The notes: generated by a model from the letters alone, not told the origin. DNA of 7,587 nt from CAZJYC01 sp964550165 (GCA_964550165.1 CAZJYC010000098.1:1-7587), one strand, 5' to 3'; shown: positions 1 to 5,893, counted from the first letter of the stretch. Made by a program: numbers and translations.

Positions 1-716
1 TGCCGCTCCAGGGAGGCTCCCCAAAACAGATTACCTTTTTGGACTCTTACAGCACAAATCCAGTCTGGTCCCCTGATGGGAAAGAGATTGCATTCTGCTC
101 CACACAAGGAGGAGCTCCCGAGGTGTGGAAAATGAGCGCTTCCGGCGGGAGTCCCTATCGATTTGCCGGGAGTCAAGTCAGCAGTGTTACTTTCAAGCTT
201 GTCTGGTCTCCAGGGCAAAAAATATTATATCAGAGGCCGGGACATCGCAATTTTTATGTTCTTAATCCTGATTCCGGAGAAGAGAATCCTCTTGTCAGGG
301 ATGATTCGGTCGGCTGGATGTTTGAACCAAAGTATTCGCCCGACGGGAAAAAAATTGTAGTCGACTGGAACCGCGTTTCTCCCTCAGGTTCTCGAGGTCT
401 CTGGCTCATATCGCTTGGCGACTCATCGCAACGGCTTCTTTTGAAGGGCAGAAATGAGCCAATAGGCTGGTCATCCGATGGCAAGTCCGTCTATTTTATA
501 GAGAAAGATGCCAAAGAATTGAAAATTTTTATGGTTTCAGTAGAGAACGGCCAGGTGAAAATCCTGTCAACCATCCCTGTTACCTCAGAGATGGGTCAAC
601 CTCAAATGCCCTGCCTGACTTCTGACGGCCGGAAATTTGTCTTTGAGTGTAAAAAGACACTCTCCGATGTCTGGATTGTTAAAAATTTTGATCCGGACAT
701 ATCTCTTAAAAGATAG
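1..716 (+). CDS. PD40/TolB-like beta-propeller protein, C-terminal part (5' end outside window)
   Basis: The frame is open from the window edge (first whole codon at position 3), so the gene starts upstream; about 237 residues are visible and the stop is TAG at 714-716. The visible part repeats the PD40/WD40-like signature 'WSPDGK' or close variants at intervals of roughly 45-60 residues: NPVWSPDGKEIAF, LVWSPGQKILY, PKYSPDGKKIVV, IGWSSDGKSVYF and LTSDGRKFVF. Each is followed by a strand of the type 'VWKMSASGG' or 'LWLISLGD'. This is a TolB-like propeller. In many soil and subsurface bacteria such propellers are the C-terminal half of larger proteins carrying a Ser/Thr kinase, a winged-helix DNA-binding domain or a peptidase. 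Which one applies cannot be told here because the N-terminus is missing. The ending SDVWIVKNFDPD is a typical closing blade. The substrate or partner is unknown. Confidence 0.85.
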   Translation, partial: PLQGGSPKQITFLDSYSTNPVWSPDGKEIAFCSTQGGAPEVWKMSASGGSPYRFAGSQVSSVTFKLVWSPGQKILYQRPGHRNFYVLNPDSGEENPLVRDDSVGWMFEPKYSPDGKKIVVDWNRVSPSGSRGLWLISLGDSSQRLLLKGRNEPIGWSSDGKSVYFIEKDAKELKIFMVSVENGQVKILSTIPVTSEMGQPQMPCLTSDGRKFVFECKKTLSDVWIVKNFDPDISLKR

Positions 717-876
717 AAAGATCATTGAATCTTGGGGATTATATGTTACTTGTACATTGAAAAAGCAAATTGTCGAGAGCAAAAAAAATGATATTGTTTC
801 CAGCCAACCAATCCAGTGGATGTAACCCGCGCGTTTGGCGCGAATTCCGCCGCTATTCATTGAGTTAGCCTGCATG

Positions 877-884
877 AAAGGAGG
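877..884 (+). promoter_or_regulatory. Shine-Dalgarno site of the zinc-ribbon/CFIATA gene
   Basis: AAAGGAGG lies 8 nt before the ATG at 893. It is a near-perfect anti-SD match and fixes the start of the 893 gene. I see no convincing -35/-10 pair in the 717-892 spacer. That spacer otherwise holds only a short AT-rich inverted repeat (718-722/729-733) and a GC hairpin (828-832/838-842). Confidence 0.8.
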
Positions 885-892
885 ATACTGAA

Positions 893-1354
893 ATGGGCTT
901 ATGTGATGTGTGCAATAAAAATTTAGGCGAGAAGGAAGGATACCTCTTGACAACTCTGGAAGTGGTATCCACCCCAGCGTATTGGAAAAAGGCATTTAGA
1001 ATGATGGCATTGTTTGTCATGTCTGACGATTCAGCGAAAGTGCAGTTCGCAAGTCAGATGGCATCACAGACCACTCCTTGGATGGTCTGTAATGACTGCA
1101 TTGGCCTCTTCACTGTAGATAAAGCCAAGTCCAGAGATTATGCGATTCGCTGGTACGAAAGCGGTGGCACCTTTACGCCGCCTGGTTCGGGACCGGCACC
1201 GCTTTCGAAGGTGAACATGGGAGATGGAAAGGTTTATATCCAGGGTGGATCCCCTGCCGCATTCGAATTGGCGAATCGCCTTAAGACCGCTCAGGCACAA
1301 AAAAAGAAATCATCATGTTTCATTGCGACTGCAGCGTTTACATTTTCGTCCTAA
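893..1354 (+). CDS. Zinc-ribbon protein ending in a CFIATA box; stopped early by an in-frame TAA
   Basis: The visible product is 153 residues from an ATG with a strong Shine-Dalgarno site. Two Cys pairs, C4-x2-C7 and C66-x2-C69 (in 'WMVCNDC'), could together bind one zinc ion in a split-ribbon arrangement. Between them is 'GYLLTT...VVSTPAYW', and after them 'WYESGGTFTPPGSGPAPLS', which looks like a conserved, folded segment. Residues 142-149 (CFIATAAF) match the start of the CFIATA box, a C-terminal module normally reading CFIATAAYGS and followed by an 'LRxFRDxxL..NPxGRxFVxxYYRxSPPxA' stretch. Here TAA at 1352-1354 comes four residues after the box, and the expected continuation resumes in the same frame immediately afterwards (1355-1552). 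The gene is therefore a nonsense-interrupted version of a roughly 218-residue protein, a readthrough product, or a sequencing error. No signal peptide is seen and the function is unknown; the zinc role is inferred from Cys spacing alone. Confidence 0.8.
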   Translation: MGLCDVCNKNLGEKEGYLLTTLEVVSTPAYWKKAFRMMALFVMSDDSAKVQFASQMASQTTPWMVCNDCIGLFTVDKAKSRDYAIRWYESGGTFTPPGSGPAPLSKVNMGDGKVYIQGGSPAAFELANRLKTAQAQKKKSSCFIATAAFTFSS

Positions 1355-1552
1355 GAGGTCTTTATTTTGCGCCAATTCCGCGACAGAATACTGGGGCAAT
1401 ACCCAGTCGGAAGGATGTTCGTATCCTTTTATTACAGACTCTCTCAGCCTCTTGCTAATTGGATAGCACGTTCATCACTTCGAAGACGAATCGTCAGGCG
1501 TGTTCTTCTCCCTGTCGTGAAGATTTCTCAGAACACTATTGATGAGGACTGA
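1355..1552 (+). pseudogene. Detached C-terminal half of the CFIATA-box protein (same frame as 893-1354)
   Basis: The frame of the 893 gene continues after its TAA for 65 residues to TGA at 1550-1552. The peptide contains ILRQFRDRILGQYPVGR, MFVSFYYRLSQPLANWIA and RRVLLPVVKIS. These match, in order and spacing, the conserved tail that follows CFIATAAYGS in CFIATA-box proteins (LRxFRDxxL, NPxGRxFV, YYRxSPPLAxxIA, then a hydrophobic LLPVV segment). Coding conservation on both sides of one stop codon, with no frame change, points to a single nonsense change or to recoding. TAA is not a known selenocysteine or pyrrolysine codon. A separate start is unlikely: the only candidate is TTG at 1367, and it has no Shine-Dalgarno site. 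The tail may associate with membranes because of its hydrophobic segments, but this is inference. Confidence 0.7.
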
Positions 1553-1573
1553 TTGACGGCTTCTTGCGGAGTT

Positions 1574-1623
1574 GCTTGGCCATATGGGGAGCCCTCCCTT
1601 CATAAACCTTCATCATGCCAAGC
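1574..1623. repeat. Nested inverted repeat in the 1553-1728 spacer
   Basis: GCTTGGC (1574-1580) and GCCAAGC (1617-1623) are perfect 7-bp complements. They enclose a smaller GGGA/TCCC stem (1587-1590/1595-1598). No T-run follows on the plus strand, so it does not look like a standard intrinsic terminator for the upstream gene. Its role is unknown. Confidence 0.35.
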
Positions 1624-1671
1624 CAAAAAGAGTCCGCTTTTCATTTTTACATGACGCACATGAAGTTCCAG

Positions 1672-1700
1672 TTGACATCGCTAATAACTTAATATATAGT
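1672..1700 (+). promoter_or_regulatory. Sigma70-type promoter of the beta-barrel gene
   Basis: TTGACA at 1672-1677 (perfect -35) and TATAGT at 1695-1700 (5 of 6 for -10) are separated by exactly 17 bp. Transcription would begin near 1707. That leaves a leader of about 22 nt containing the Shine-Dalgarno AAAGGAGA (1716-1723), 5 nt before the ATG at 1729. This makes the barrel gene independent of the broken gene upstream. Confidence 0.75.
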
Positions 1701-1728
1701 TGCGCAAAAAATTGAAAAGGAGATTAAT

Positions 1729-2949
1729 ATGAAAAAATTATTTGCAGTTCCACTTTTTCTTATCTTCATTTCAGTCACTTTAGCAGGAGCATATGACCTG
1801 AGCCAGTTTAGTCTCAGGAAAAGTTTTGACCGGAATGAAGGCATTTTATGTGCGGCTCAATCATTCCAAATTTTTAGGGCTCATGCTCAGGAAGCGCCGC
1901 AAAAATTCATGATGATGGATGTCGCGCTGCCCTCCCTTCCCCGGTTCCTAAAGACATATAAAGGATACGAGACTTATTCCGAAGACACGGGGCAGAAAAA
2001 GTCCCTGAGCATCTACTTGAATGGAGGATTGAGCCTTACTGATGCCGGAGATTTGGGCCAGATGATTAAAAGCTATAATGCGTGGTCTGAATATATTAAG
2101 GCGGATCTACCCCCGGAGGCCGACTTTAGCTTTAATTGGCCTGAGTTTAAAAGTATGCAGAAGTTTGGTGTTGAAGTGCTTTATAACATTACACCCAATC
2201 TAAGCGTTAGCTTAGGCGTTGAAAGCTTAATGAAAACAACAAAAGGGGACCTTGACCTGGATTATTCTTACGATGAGACGTGGTCGGATTACGTTGATTA
2301 TTATGTAGAGTATGGAGAGAGCTGGCAGATGACGGGAACCATGGAGCAAAAATTAAGTGTAATTCCTCTGACATTGAATGCTTATTACTTCTTTCCTGTT
2401 CAGAAGAAAGTGAGTTTTTTTGTCAAAGGGGGAATCGGTTATTATTTGGGAAAGCTCAAGTCCAATTCATCCATGAAAGACGAATATTCCTATTATGAGG
2501 ATTGGTACGATTACAGCACCTCAGCTTATCTGGATTCCTACATATATGATTCCGCTGAAAATGGGTCTTATACATATGAGGCCAAGTGCAATGCTCTTGG
2601 GTTCCACGGCGGCATCGGATTGGACCTGAGGTTTTCTTCGAACATATCCTTAATCCTCGAAGGTGGTTACAAGTACGCCAATCTTAAGAATTGGAAAGGG
2701 AACGCAGATGACTCTGGTACTTGGCGATACGAAGAGGGGTGGGTGTTAGCCGGAACTACTACAGATAGCGGTAGCTGGAGCGATTCTTTTGATGGCAAGG
2801 TCTGGTATTTTGAGGATGATTACGACGGAGAAACCTTAAAACAAATTGATATGTTCGAAGAGGGAGATGAGCCGAATGGTAATAGCCGTTTGGCAGAAAT
2901 CAAATTGAGCGGATTTTCTTTAAAGATTGGAATTATGATACGGTTCTGA
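1729..2949 (+). CDS. Outer-membrane beta-barrel protein with Tyr/Trp/acidic-rich loops
   Basis: This is a 406-residue protein. Residues 1-21 form a classic Sec signal peptide: MKK, a hydrophobic core (LFAVPLFLIFISVTLAG), then AGA with likely signal peptidase I cleavage before Y22. Residues 22-90 are a polar linker. From about 93 on, alternating amphipathic strands appear (SIYLNGGLSL, FGVEVLYNI, LSVSLGVESL, LSVIPLTLNAYYFF, VSFFVKGGIGYYLG, LGFHGGIGLDLRF, ISLILEGGYKYA). The protein ends in LSGFSLKIGIMIRF. An amphipathic last strand closing with Phe is the BAM recognition signature. About 8-10 strands seem likely. Long loops at 178-203, 244-287 and 321-390 are crowded with Tyr, Trp, Asp and Glu. 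Only two cysteines occur (C41, C287). I do not recognise a specific family beyond the OmpA/OprF-like or opacity-type barrel fold; a transport or adhesion role cannot be assigned. It has its own promoter and converges on lptB. Confidence 0.8.
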   Translation: MKKLFAVPLFLIFISVTLAGAYDLSQFSLRKSFDRNEGILCAAQSFQIFRAHAQEAPQKFMMMDVALPSLPRFLKTYKGYETYSEDTGQKKSLSIYLNGGLSLTDAGDLGQMIKSYNAWSEYIKADLPPEADFSFNWPEFKSMQKFGVEVLYNITPNLSVSLGVESLMKTTKGDLDLDYSYDETWSDYVDYYVEYGESWQMTGTMEQKLSVIPLTLNAYYFFPVQKKVSFFVKGGIGYYLGKLKSNSSMKDEYSYYEDWYDYSTSAYLDSYIYDSAENGSYTYEAKCNALGFHGGIGLDLRFSSNISLILEGGYKYANLKNWKGNADDSGTWRYEEGWVLAGTTTDSGSWSDSFDGKVWYFEDDYDGETLKQIDMFEEGDEPNGNSRLAEIKLSGFSLKIGIMIRF

Positions 2950-2951
2950 GT

Positions 2952-3743
2952 TCATGCTTTTGCTGGGGGAGAGCCGGGCGGCCTTTTTTTCTCTAAAGAA
3001 GACTGATTGACGACTTCTCCACCCAATTGAAAATTTCTCCCGAGAAACCTTTCTTTCGCCCTTTCGTCTGAAGCGACTTCCTGCGGGGTTCCCTCAATCA
3101 GGATTTCGCCCTCATCGATGATGTAGGCCCGGTTTGAGACCTTGAAGGTGTCGCGGACATTATGGTCTGAGATGACGATTCCGATACCTTTGTTCTTCAG
3201 GTTAAGAAATATTTTTTGAAGCTCGATTATGGTCAGGGGGTCGATTCCGGTGAAAGGCTCATCCAGGAGAAGGAACTTCGGATTGATGATAAGGGACCGG
3301 CATATCTCCAGCCTTCTCCTTTCGCCGCCGGATAGGCTGTGTGCGGGTTGTTTGGCCAGCTCGGCCAGTCCCAGCTCCTGGAGAAGCTCTCCGGCCCTTT
3401 TCTTCCTTTCTTTTTTATCGACCGGCTGAAGCTCCAGGACGAGCATGAGGTTGTTGAACACGGATGCTTTGAGAAATACCGAGTGTTCCTGGGGAAGGTA
3501 GGAGATACCTGCTTCGGCTCTGAGGTAGCTCGGATAGCGCGATATGTCTTTTCCGTCCAGGAAGATGCTTCCTCTATCCGGACGAAGCAGGCCGGCGACG
3601 ATCAGAAAGGATGTTGTCTTCCCGGCTCCGTTTCTTCCCAGCAGGCCTATGATTTCGCCGGAATGAATCTCAACGGTCACGCCTTTGACCACTGTCCGCT
3701 GGTCAAAGCTCTTTGTCAGATTTTTAGCTTCAAGAACAGACAT
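2952..3743 (-). CDS. lptB: LPS export ABC transporter ATP-binding protein LptB
   Basis: This 263-residue ABC ATPase is the cytoplasmic motor of the LptB2FG complex, which extracts lipopolysaccharide from the inner membrane and drives it across the Lpt bridge. All nucleotide-binding motifs are intact: Walker A GRNGAGKT at 36-43, Q-loop Q85 (YLPQ), signature LSGGE at 137-141, Walker B LLLDEP at 158-163, D-loop GIDP 166-169 and switch H194. The string 'SDHNVRDTF' (192-200) is characteristic of LptB and separates it from the similar branched-chain amino-acid ATPases LivG/LivF. The family is usually about 240 residues; here a basic, Pro-rich tail (about 241-263, ending RPPGSPPAKA) is added, encoded over the terminator of the opposite gene. 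The usual lptA/lptC/rpoN neighbours are absent; the gene stands alone behind its own promoter. The start ATG (3743-3741) has only a weak GAAAG Shine-Dalgarno site. Confidence 0.9.
   Translation of the reverse strand: MSVLEAKNLTKSFDQRTVVKGVTVEIHSGEIIGLLGRNGAGKTTSFLIVAGLLRPDRGSIFLDGKDISRYPSYLRAEAGISYLPQEHSVFLKASVFNNLMLVLELQPVDKKERKKRAGELLQELGLAELAKQPAHSLSGGERRRLEICRSLIINPKFLLLDEPFTGIDPLTIIELQKIFLNLKNKGIGIVISDHNVRDTFKVSNRAYIIDEGEILIEGTPQEVASDERAKERFLGRNFQLGGEVVNQSSLEKKRPPGSPPAKA
2969..2990 (+). terminator. Probable intrinsic terminator of the beta-barrel gene
   Basis: A short GC hairpin (GCC 2973-2975, loop GGGC, GGC 2980-2982) is followed by a run of seven T at 2984-2990. It begins about 20 nt after the barrel stop codon and lies entirely inside the 3' end of lptB, which is read on the other strand. 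The stem is only 3 strong pairs, so efficiency is uncertain. Confidence 0.45.
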
Positions 3744-3771
3744 TGCAAGATTCTTTCGTGTTGGCTAAAAT
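3743..3771 (+). promoter_or_regulatory. Possible promoter of the DUF1848 gene, overlapping the lptB promoter
   Basis: TTGCAA (3743-3748, 4 of 6) and TAAAAT (3766-3771, 5 of 6) are 17 bp apart. Transcription would begin near 3778, about 27 nt before the ATG at 3805. Its -10 shares two bases with the -10 of the lptB promoter on the other strand. The -35 touches the lptB start codon. Confidence 0.4.
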
Positions 3772-3798
3772 ACTAAATTCATTGCTCGGGACTGTCAA
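3770..3798 (-). promoter_or_regulatory. Sigma70-type promoter of lptB
   Basis: Read on the minus strand, a perfect TTGACA (3798-3793) is followed after 17 bp by TAGTAT (3775-3770, 4 of 6). The predicted start is near 3763, giving a leader of about 20 nt before the lptB ATG. Confidence 0.6.
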
Positions 3799-3804
3799 GA
3801 CACA

Positions 3805-4647
3805 ATGAAAAAAGTCATCAGCGCCTCGCGGCGGACAGACCTCGTTGCCTTCTTTCCGGATTGGCTCTGTGCCGTGCTTAAGGATGAGAAAGCGAAGGTT
3901 TACGGCCCGGCCGGGCACGCCTATGCTGTCGATTTAAGCCCGAAAAACGTCCATACCATCGTCCTCTGGTCAAAGAATTTTACAAATGTCATCGAAAACC
4001 GCAGGCTACGGACCGCGCTTCAAAAATACGGCCACATCTATCTTCTTTTCACCATAACCGGCCTGGGAGGGAGTTTCATAGAAAAAGGCGCTCCCCAGCC
4101 GTCTGCGGCGCTTTCCCAGCTTGATCCCCTCATCGAATTGGCCGGGAAACCTGAAAGGCTGTCCATCCGATTTGACCCTGTGGTTTACTGGAAAGAGGAC
4201 GGCAGAGTCAGGACAAACCTTGGCTTCTTTGAGAGAATGGCTCCCGAGCTTAGCCGGCGAGGAATCAGGGATGTCAGGTTTAGCTTCGCCCAGTGGTATG
4301 GCAAAGCCGTGAGGCGGTCCGCAAAATACGGGTTTGCCTATGTTGACCCATCTCAGAAGGAAAAAAAAGAAGCCGCGCTCGTTCTCTCTCAAATAGCCGG
4401 TCACTGGAATTTTTGCCTCTACTGCTGCACTCAGAATTTCCTCTGCGATGTTCAGGGGATTCGCCCCTCAGCCTGCATCGACGGCGCAAGCCTGCAGAAC
4501 CTTCACCCGGCGAGGGAGCCTGTTTCGACAAAGAAAGACAGAAGCCAGCGGACAGAATGCCGCTGCACCGAGTCGGTTGACATCGGGAGCTACACGCAGT
4601 TTTGCACGCACAGCTGCCTTTACTGTTATGCAAACCCGAGGGTTTAA
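3805..4647 (+). CDS. DUF1848 family protein with C-terminal CX3CX2C triad
   Basis: This 280-residue protein matches the DUF1848 family from end to end. It has the N-terminal ISASRRTD (5-12), 'VDLSPKNVHTIVLWSKN' (42-58), a 'LFTITGLG' strand (81-88), 'RLSIRFDPVVYW' (118-129) and the Cys-rich end. Cysteines cluster late: C204, C207, C208, C214, C224, C252, C254 and then C267-x3-C271-x2-C274 in 'FCTHSCLYCYAN'. CX3CX2C is the spacing by which radical SAM enzymes hold their 4Fe-4S cluster, but it normally lies near the N-terminus. Here it is six residues from the end, which suggests a permuted or otherwise unusual iron-sulfur protein. The other Cys could hold a second cluster. The reaction and substrate are unknown. 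No good Shine-Dalgarno site precedes the ATG. The stop TAA overlaps the stop of the convergent ogt gene. Family assignment is from recognised motifs; the radical SAM link is inference. Confidence 0.85.
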   Translation: MKKVISASRRTDLVAFFPDWLCAVLKDEKAKVYGPAGHAYAVDLSPKNVHTIVLWSKNFTNVIENRRLRTALQKYGHIYLLFTITGLGGSFIEKGAPQPSAALSQLDPLIELAGKPERLSIRFDPVVYWKEDGRVRTNLGFFERMAPELSRRGIRDVRFSFAQWYGKAVRRSAKYGFAYVDPSQKEKKEAALVLSQIAGHWNFCLYCCTQNFLCDVQGIRPSACIDGASLQNLHPAREPVSTKKDRSQRTECRCTESVDIGSYTQFCTHSCLYCYANPRV

Positions 4648-4665
4648 GCCTTTCCTTTTTCCAGA
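4632..4665 (+). terminator. Weak candidate terminator at the DUF1848/ogt junction
   Basis: AAACC (4632-4636), loop CGAG, GGTTT (4641-4645) form a 5-bp stem overlapping both stop codons. It is followed by pyrimidine-rich sequence with a TTTTT run ending at about 4661. The stem is short and the T-run is about 12 nt away, so the call is tentative. Confidence 0.25.
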
Positions 4666-5144
4666 CGAAGCAGGAATTCTTTGAGCTTAAGCCCGGCGGA
4701 AAAGCCGCCTAAGCTGCCGTTAGAGCGGAGGACCCTGTGGCAGGGGATAACGATGAGCAGCGGATTGGCAGAAAGCGCCTGACCGACACTCCTGTAGCCT
4801 TTATGGCCCAATCTCATGGCAAGAGATTTATAGGTCGCCGTTTTTCCATAAGGGATTTTTCTTGCCTCAAGCCAGACTTTTCTCTGGTAAGGAGTTCCTG
4901 AGATGAGGTCCAGCTCAAGGGAGTGGAAATCCTCTTTTTCCCCAGAAAAATAGCAGGAAAAGAGTCTGGCTTCCTCTCGAAATTTCTTTTCGTCGAGCTC
5001 AAGAGGGATACGCCGCTTCGCAAATAAGTTTTCGATATTTTTGAACTGGGTCCGGTCTCTCATCGACCAGGCAAAGCTTAACCCTTTGTCGCTGTTAGCG
5101 AGGAAAATAAGACCGCGCGGGAAATTGAGGATGGTGTAGAACAT
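4644..5144 (-). CDS. ogt: Methylated-DNA--protein-cysteine S-methyltransferase (Ogt-type)
   Basis: This protein moves the methyl group from O6-methylguanine (and O4-methylthymine) in DNA to its own cysteine, once per molecule. I chose the ATG at 5144, giving 166 residues, the usual length. A longer open frame to 5309 would overlap the upstream gene by about 158 nt and adds nothing like the family. Visible motifs: 'GTPYQRKVW' (83-91) opening the DNA-binding domain; 'IPYGKTATYKSLA' (97-109); 'YRSVGQALSANPL' (117-129) containing the Arg finger (R118) and the conserved Asn (N127); and the active site PCHRV with acceptor C135. Residues 1-75 are the divergent N-terminal domain. There is no Ada-type regulatory domain. 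It starts 7 nt after the phosphoesterase stop, so it is probably the last gene of the lipA transcript. Its stop TAA sits in the palindrome TTAA (4644-4647), shared with the DUF1848 stop on the other strand. Confidence 0.9.
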   Translation of the reverse strand: MFYTILNFPRGLIFLANSDKGLSFAWSMRDRTQFKNIENLFAKRRIPLELDEKKFREEARLFSCYFSGEKEDFHSLELDLISGTPYQRKVWLEARKIPYGKTATYKSLAMRLGHKGYRSVGQALSANPLLIVIPCHRVLRSNGSLGGFSAGLKLKEFLLRLEKGKA

Positions 5145-5151
5145 GCTTTTC

Positions 5152-5892
5152 TTATATGCCCAGTGAGAGTCTTTCTGCCAGAGCAGGAGGCAGGCCCGCA
5201 GCACGGATTTTTCTCTGCGCTTCCTGAATATCGTATTCAACGCGGTAAAACTTGATTTTCCTTGCCATAGAGTCATAGATGGCGAACGCGGCCCTGGTGT
5301 TCCGGTCACGAGGCTGGCCCACCGAGCCCGGGTTGATCAGGTATTTTATACCCTTTTCAAGCTTTAACTCGCTCGAGTTTTCCTGGAGGAATGTCCCATC
5401 GACCTGGTTGTCTTTTTCAACATAGACGAAGGGGAAATGGGTATGGCCGAAGAAGCAGACTGGCGTGGTGATGTGAGTGAAAGCCTCGGCGGCGTCGAAC
5501 TCGCCAAAGATGTAATGGTCTTCGTCAAAGGGCGCTCCATGGCAGAGCGTGATATAGTCATGGATAATCACCGGCCCCTTTTTCAGGCGGCAGAGAAAAT
5601 CCAGGTTTTTTTTCAAAATATGCAGCCTCGACCAATGGATGGCGGAGGCGGCGATAGGGTTAAAGGTCTGGATAGAATCCAGGCCGCAGACCGCTTTGTC
5701 ATGATTGCCCCGAATTATGGAGAGGGGTTTTAAAGTGCGTATTTTTTGGATGATTTCGTTTGGCGAGGCCCCATAACCGACCACATCGCCAAGAAAAATG
5801 TAGTGGTCTATCTTCCTTCTCTGGATAGACTTGAGGATGGCCAGAAAGGCTTCCAGATTTCCGTGAATGTCGGTAAAGATCAGATAATGCAT
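5152..5892 (-). CDS. Calcineurin-like metallophosphoesterase (YfcE/MJ0936-type)
   Basis: The product is a 246-residue cytoplasmic enzyme with a complete two-metal phosphoesterase site: D8 and H10 in 'FTDIHGN', D36 in 'LGDVVGYGASP', N63 and H64 in 'RGNHD', H118 in 'LCHGAP', and H150 and H152 in 'FGHTHFP'. The closing 'INPGSVGQPRDRNTRAAFAIYD' is typical of the small bacterial and archaeal phosphodiesterase branch (Metallophos_2). Members hydrolyse phosphodiesters or phosphomonoesters with Mn2+ or similar metals in vitro; the natural substrate is generally not known and cannot be read here. The ATG (5892-5890) lies 1 nt after the lipA stop, with GGAAG inside the lipA 3' end as a likely Shine-Dalgarno site, which suggests translational coupling. 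All motifs are intact and the length is normal. Confidence 0.88.
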   Translation of the reverse strand: MHYLIFTDIHGNLEAFLAILKSIQRRKIDHYIFLGDVVGYGASPNEIIQKIRTLKPLSIIRGNHDKAVCGLDSIQTFNPIAASAIHWSRLHILKKNLDFLCRLKKGPVIIHDYITLCHGAPFDEDHYIFGEFDAAEAFTHITTPVCFFGHTHFPFVYVEKDNQVDGTFLQENSSELKLEKGIKYLINPGSVGQPRDRNTRAAFAIYDSMARKIKFYRVEYDIQEAQRKIRAAGLPPALAERLSLGI

Positions 5893-5893
5893 T

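Noticed and set aside
39..41. TTG as the start of the first gene
   Set aside because: The frame is open leftward to the window edge and keeps a propeller-like sequence (PLQGGSPKQITF), so the gene begins outside the window.
718..733. Terminator after the propeller gene (AAGAT/ATCTT hairpin)
   Set aside because: The stem is AT-rich and 5 bp, and it is followed by GGGG, not T residues.
822..870. Integron attC-like site (TAAC ... GTTAGCC flanking GC-rich inverted repeats)
   Set aside because: The outer TAAC/GTTA pair is present, but the inner arms are unequal and the core bases do not fit RYYYAAC/GTTRRRY. No second copy follows the gene, and no integrase is seen.
585..995. 136-residue minus-strand ORF
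   Set aside because: It runs antisense across the propeller gene end, the spacer and the zinc-ribbon gene start, with no domain-like features.
1547..1564. 18-bp near-repeat with 3001-3018 (17 of 18 identical)
   Set aside because: The second copy is inside lptB coding sequence and the first spans a stop codon; no flanking similarity, so probably chance.
4006..4633. Long minus-strand ORFs (132 and 117 residues) inside the DUF1848 gene
   Set aside because: They are antisense shadows of a gene with clear family motifs; their compositions (Arg/Ser/Cys-rich) are typical of such shadows.
5145..5309. N-terminal extension of the Ogt-type protein to 5309
   Set aside because: It would overlap the phosphoesterase gene by about 158 nt, does not resemble the family, and the ATG at 5144 gives the normal length and a 7-nt spacing.
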